Positions 59,701 to 64,000 of a stretch of DNA of 64,000 nt are shown here, piece after piece. Both the position numbers and the translations under genes were made by a program. Numbering within the stretch: position 1 is the stretch's first letter; each line of letters starts with the position of its first letter. Source of the DNA: Embiotoca jacksoni (Eukaryota; Chordata; Actinopteri; Embiotocidae); the NCBI GenBank assembly GCA_022577435.1, contig JAKOON010000006.1:2636001-2700000 (forward strand), written 5' to 3'. Under the pieces are notes generated by a model. That model was not told the origin of the DNA and did not search any database. It saw nothing but the letters and a program-made list of their open reading frames with translations.

Positions 59701-62700
59701 AGCGAACCTTCTACTGGTTCTTTGAAGCAACGTGTCCTGTAGCCAGAGACAAAGGTGAGGCCTCTGTCTTCTGTCCCAGCAGCACATCTTGTCCAGAATG
59801 CACATACTGTAATCCTGTTTTATGTTTCACCCTCCTTGGAGCACCACAAGTTGGTCTGCTTCAGCGCATTTAACATATGCAGAGCAATTTGTCAGCAACA
59901 ATAAAGTTCGATTAAAATTGTTATTCCAACATTTTTCTATAACTCTATCCACCCTCCTCTGGTCATTTCCTACCTGAGACACCACACTGATCTGACTAGC
60001 ATTTGAAATTGGCTGCAAACATACGTTATTAATTCATGTGTCACAAAATAATGAAATGTCAGACATTTGTGTGTTCATGAATCTGCAGCGCTGAGAGTCG
60101 CTCATACTTCCTGTCATGTGATCAGAAAAACCGCACGACCTGTTTAGTTGCAAATAAAACTGATGGAAACATGTGGGGATCTCCGATTGGGCAGCTGGGT
60201 GCGAACTAAAGGGGTTAAAAGAACTAAAGGGTGGCACAGTGGTGCAGTGGTTAGCACTGTCACCTCACAGCAAAAAAGGTTCCGGGTTCGAATCCGGTCC
60301 TGGGCCTTTCTGTGCGGAGTTTGCATGTTCTCCCTGTGCTTGCGTGGGTTCTCCGGCTTCCTCCCATCATCCAAAAACATGCACCTCAGGTCAGGTTACC
60401 TGGCGCCGCGCTAGTGGCAGCCTGCTGCAGCATCTCCCCCCTGAGAGCCCCCCTGCTGTAGTGAAGAAATTTCCCCTCGGGGATTAATAAAGTGTATAAA
60501 ATCTAAAAAAAAAATCTAAACACTTAATACTTATGACCGACTTGAAATTTTAATGATTGAATTTGTAATAATTTGCTCCTACTTTATTATTTTAGTATTT
60601 CACTGAAAGTTACCTTGTAAAACACTTTAAAGGCTTTGCTACAATGAAACTCCTTCCTAAATATATTTTGTTTTGAGTGTTAGCATTGATGTTCATTTAT
60701 TTACTCTTATTTTTTTTTTTTTATGTTACAGATCCTGGAGTGCTCTTTAAGTTTCCAGAGGACGTCAGTGATGAGGTAGACTCTCCTGTCCTCTGCTTCT
60801 GGAAGCACACCGTATACTATTTTTTGTAAATGTTGTTTTGTTAAAATGATCACTACTTGTTTTTTTTTTTTTTAGCCCTGTGTCACCTGATTGTTATCGT
60901 CATATGTCTAAGGTTTTGCACACAGTTCTAAGAATAGGAAAACATCAGCAAGCTGACTTACTAAAATGGTAAACTTTATACCTGCTAAACATCAGTGTGG
61001 TGACACTGTCTGCGAGCTCATTGGCTTGTCAATGTTAGCATTTAGCTCAAAGCTCTGCTATGCTGAAGTAAAGCCTCACAGGGTTGAGTGTGGCTGTAAA
61101 CCAGTTGTTCTTATCAGGGCAATTTTGTGTGGGTTGCGGATGTGTGCATGAGAAGAAGAAAAAAGGTTGCTGCTGCGCTTCTATTTTGAAGGATATGCGT
61201 TTCCTATGATGCCACTGCACGCAGTAGTTTGCTGCCAGTGTTGTCTAACTTTGGTTAACAGGTTTAAGATCAGATCATTATGACTTTTATTTAATTGAAA
61301 ATAAGACTGGCTTTTTATTTATTTTGAGAAAAGTCTGCCTTTTATTTCATATTGCAGCTCGTTCGCTTTAGATTGTTTAAACTCAATGCGCATTAGCAGG
61401 TTAAATTTGAGAAGTAAATCTGCTTTTTTTATTTTGTTGGGTTTTTAACCTTAGTTGCACATTTTCTTTGGTTTATTTCTTGTTTTTAACAGTGCATGCA
61501 GGCATTGTGTAACACTGCAATATTTCTTATGGAATAAATTTGACTTGTTAAAACATGCAGGTCGCAACTGTATGACTAGAGAACAATGTGGGTCCTGAGG
61601 TTACATCAGTTGAGAACTCTGCAGTACTTGTTGGGATATTTTTCAGTTTCATTTTGACAGCAACATTTTGTTCCACTTCCCAGGAGTCCTGTCAAACATT
61701 ACCGAGGTTCTGCTTCCCGTATGACATACAAAGGTGAGTATACACTGACCGGCACCAGCTGGCTTCCTCCAGGTTACCTTTCGAGCATGTTTATCTTTCA
61801 CGCACCTCGTTCTTCTCCCCGCTGCTCAGAGCGAGGGATGGAGTGGCCGTGCAGCACTTTACTTTTGTTCTGACTGACCTTGAGGGATGCCAGCGCTTCG
61901 GCTTCTGTCGTCTCACCAATAGCACACACACCTGTCTTTGCATTCTCAGGTAAAGTTTGATGTGTGCGAGATACACAGTGTTTCTGCTATCATGCCTATT
62001 TGCACTATTTTTTAAATAACGCCTTTCATAATGAAGCCATCTTTAATCAATTTGTTTTCAGTTATCTTCCATGGTTTGAAGTGTTTTATAAACTTCTCAA
62101 CAACTTGGCTGATTACCTCTTAAAAGGACAGGTGAGGTCCTTATGTGTAGTCTTCATGCCCCTCCAATCGTCCCTAATGCCAATACCCTTCTATGACTGT
62201 AACATGATCACATGATCCTCTTCGACAGACCAATGAGATGAAAACGCTCCTGGCTGCACTCTACAAACAGCCCATCCCACTGGCGGCTGGATCGGTCACT
62301 CTGCAGATGGTAAACCTCTAATTAGCTAATGAGAAGTCACACTCGACTTTATGGCTGTTTTCTCTCAGTGGTTAGCGTGTTGTGTTTTTTTCTGAGGGAG
62401 AGCAGCTGTTTGTCAGCACAGAGGTGTCCGGTCCTGTTGGACACTCAAAGGGACAAGAGGGGGTGAGTCCCACTGGAGGCCATGTGGTCTGGAATCACAG
62501 GCGAGCAGAAACAGACTAACTCCTGCAGGAAGACGTCTGTAAGCTGTCTGTGCTTGGTGGCTCTACAGCTGATGTGTGTGGACTAAAACCTCGTCACTTA
62601 CCCCTCTAATCAACTAAATGTTTAAAGGTCCCATACTTTACACTTTTCAGGTGGACTTGATATCAATCAGGCAATTTTTTTTTTCTTTGAGCCATATTGA

Positions 62701-63987
62701 CGTCCGTGACTCTTTCTTCTGATTGGCTGACTATTTTCTGAGTGACGTACGCTCAGGCCAACCACAGGCTTTCTTCGGCCTTATAGCTTGCTGGCGCTGC
62801 AACGGAATAACTGCTCTGTGTTTTCTTCCAAATAAGGTTAAACAGGGACTTCTGCATGGATTGACCATTTTGACACTTTCACAGTATTATGAAGCACCCA
62901 AACCTGTTTTTAAATTAAAAAAAAACACACAAAAAAACCAAGAACATTTTTAATTTGTTCAATATGGGACCTTTAAACCAAACGTAGTACAAGTTGCACT
63001 AACGTCTGAAAGTCAATATGTCCTTTGGAACAATAAAACTGATGTATACCCAACTCATGAATAGCCTAACACGACATTACTGACCCCACAACAAATGTTT
63101 TGTCTAACAAGAAACGTCTCCATGTGGCTCAAAACTACAGCTGGTTGTATTGTGGATTTTTGTATTTGGTTTTCATTCCAAAAGAATACATGAATGACCT
63201 GAGAGCAACACTTACTCATCCAACAATTTTCTATAGTGTGAAAATAGATATAATAAAACGATTAAACGATGCCCTCCATGAAATTTTAACTCCGACTGAT
63301 GTGGTAGCAAATGTGGTTACCGTGGAAACAGTAGGATGACCAGTAACTTCTCACTACGGTTTTGATGCAGCTGAAATAGAGTGAAGGCCATTTGAATGCA
63401 GTTAGCACTAAACCTAAAAAAAAAAAAAAAGTTCAGAAATTGAGAGGGAACTGCAGTACGTACCTTAAATACAATAAAAAACTGTTATAGAAAAAAAAAA
63501 ATGTCAATCATTAGTATCAAAACTGAGGTTTGATTTACGGAAGATGTTTGCAGTTTGTATCTAATGAAGGCATTGTTCAATGGACAGAGAATTTTGGAAT
63601 GAAATCATAAATTCTAATCCTCTAACCTTTAATACGCACATATATAAAGCTGAAGATGCTAATCCAGAAGATGCTGACAGCGAAAACACCGCCACTAATT
63701 TATCTCATTTCTTCTCAACAGGTTCCATATTTCATCGCTCCGGACCCCAGAAATCTCCCTTCAATCCCTGAAAACGTGAGTAAACTCAGGGTTGATTTAT
63801 TTATTGTATGTCCAACAGCAGGTGGATTTATGTGCCCGTTCAAACTGATGTCTGCACGTGTCTGTGGGTTTACCAGAGGAACTTGACCGAGCTGATCGTC
63901 GCAGTAGACGTGGGGAACCTTCTCCAGCTCTACGCCAGCATGCTGTTCGAGAGACGCATCCTCATCTTCGCCAGCAAACTCAGCACT
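59331..63987 (+). CDS. dennd1c: DENN domain-containing protein 1C-type (connecdenn 3), N-terminal 204 residues
   Basis: DENND1 proteins are exchange factors for Rab35 that act in clathrin-dependent endocytosis and recycling. Exons: 59331-59347, 59690-59754, 60732-60775, 61684-61733, 61830-61949, 62062-62131, 62229-62309, 63722-63775, 63877-63987, each with GT-AG ends and matching phase. The gene continues past the window. The start MGSRLKQNPE was chosen because MGSRIKQNPE opens DENND1A. Blocks seen: FPEDVSDE, RFCFPYDIQR, VAVQHFTFVLTDL (uDENN), RFGFCRL, SYLPWFEVFYKLLNNLADYL, LPSIPENRNLTE and LYASMLFERRILIFASKLST (start of the core DENN domain). WFFEATCPV, the Tyr-Asp-Ile-Gln-Arg block and AVQHFTF are closer to DENND1C than to 1A or 1B as recalled. 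Adjacency to tubb4a agrees. Confidence 0.9.
60229..60515 (+). mobile_element. tRNA-derived SINE, near full length
   Basis: The head GGGTGGCACAGTGGTGCAGT is followed by a perfect B box GGTTCGAATCC (60285-60295). Then come the TTTCTGTGCGGAGTTTGCAT and GGCTTCCTCCCATCATCCAA core, and a tail ending GGGGATTAATAAAGTGT and an A-run. This is a common fish SINE plan. It lies in a dennd1c intron. Truncated reversed relatives are at 39455 and probably 13366. Confidence 0.9.
62621..62977. mobile_element. MITE with perfect 15-bp inverted ends
   Basis: TTTAAAGGTCCCATA (62621-62635) is the exact reverse complement of TATGGGACCTTTAAA (62963-62977). The TTAA inside each end fits a TTAA-target superfamily such as piggyBac or Kolobok. 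The 357-bp element has no transposase and lies in the dennd1c intron between exons 62229-62309 and 63722-63775. A 76-codon frame inside it is not considered a gene. Confidence 0.75.
62978..63721 (+). other. Remainder of the large dennd1c intron
   Basis: AT-rich, with two A-runs (63418-63430 and 63490-63500). No exon was recognised. The flanking exons already align without a missing residue to the DENND1A segment between VSVHLSV and YFTVPD, so none is expected. Confidence 0.6.
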
Positions 63988-64000
63988 GTAAGACGTGCAT

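Noticed and set aside
62723..62953. 76-codon frame in the dennd1c intron
   Set aside because: Lies wholly inside the TTTAAAGGTCCCATA MITE.

Overview
This is a vertebrate nuclear genomic window, almost certainly from a teleost fish. Genes are split by GT-AG introns, many of them short. Microsatellites and minisatellites are dense. tRNA-derived SINEs, Tc1/mariner relics and a LINE fragment of kinds common in fish genomes are present. No prokaryotic, organellar or viral gene was recognised.

Layout, left to right. (1) 1-7300, + strand: the 3' two thirds of a Ras exchange factor gene, sos1 (14 exons seen, stop at 7091). (2) 8973-10259, - strand: gemin6, two coding exons, complete. (3) 11.54-30.60 kb: a large imperfect palindrome. 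Each arm is about 8.5 kb and carries two complete alpha-tubulin genes. A (12337-15511) and B (17653-20199) are on +, C (22046-24564) and D (26962-29709) on -, with A matching D and B matching C. (4) 32218-37007, + strand: a short reticulon-family gene, 8 coding exons, 218 aa. (5) 40096-46696, - strand: an ENT1-type equilibrative nucleoside transporter, 12 coding exons, 442 aa. (6) 46.9-54.4 kb: a gene-poor stretch with transposon relics. (7) 54474-57507, + strand: a beta-tubulin best matching TUBB4A. (8) 59331-63987, + strand: the first nine coding exons of a DENN-domain Rab exchange factor best matching DENND1C, running off the window. From memory, TUBB4A and DENND1C also neighbour each other on human 19p13, and SOS1 and GEMIN6 both lie on human 2p22, so parts of the order look like conserved synteny.

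The genes do not form one pathway, but five of the ten are tubulins. The most notable structures are the tubulin palindrome with signs of gene conversion, and several tandem repeats that have grown into splice sites or a stop codon: a 21-bp array of in-frame decoy 3' splice sites before a reticulon exon, a 29-bp array containing the transporter stop codon, a duplicated partial exon with its acceptor, and TG/CA runs beside four splice sites. Exon boundaries were set by eye from splice consensus, reading phase and family similarity recalled from memory. No alignment or transcript data were available.
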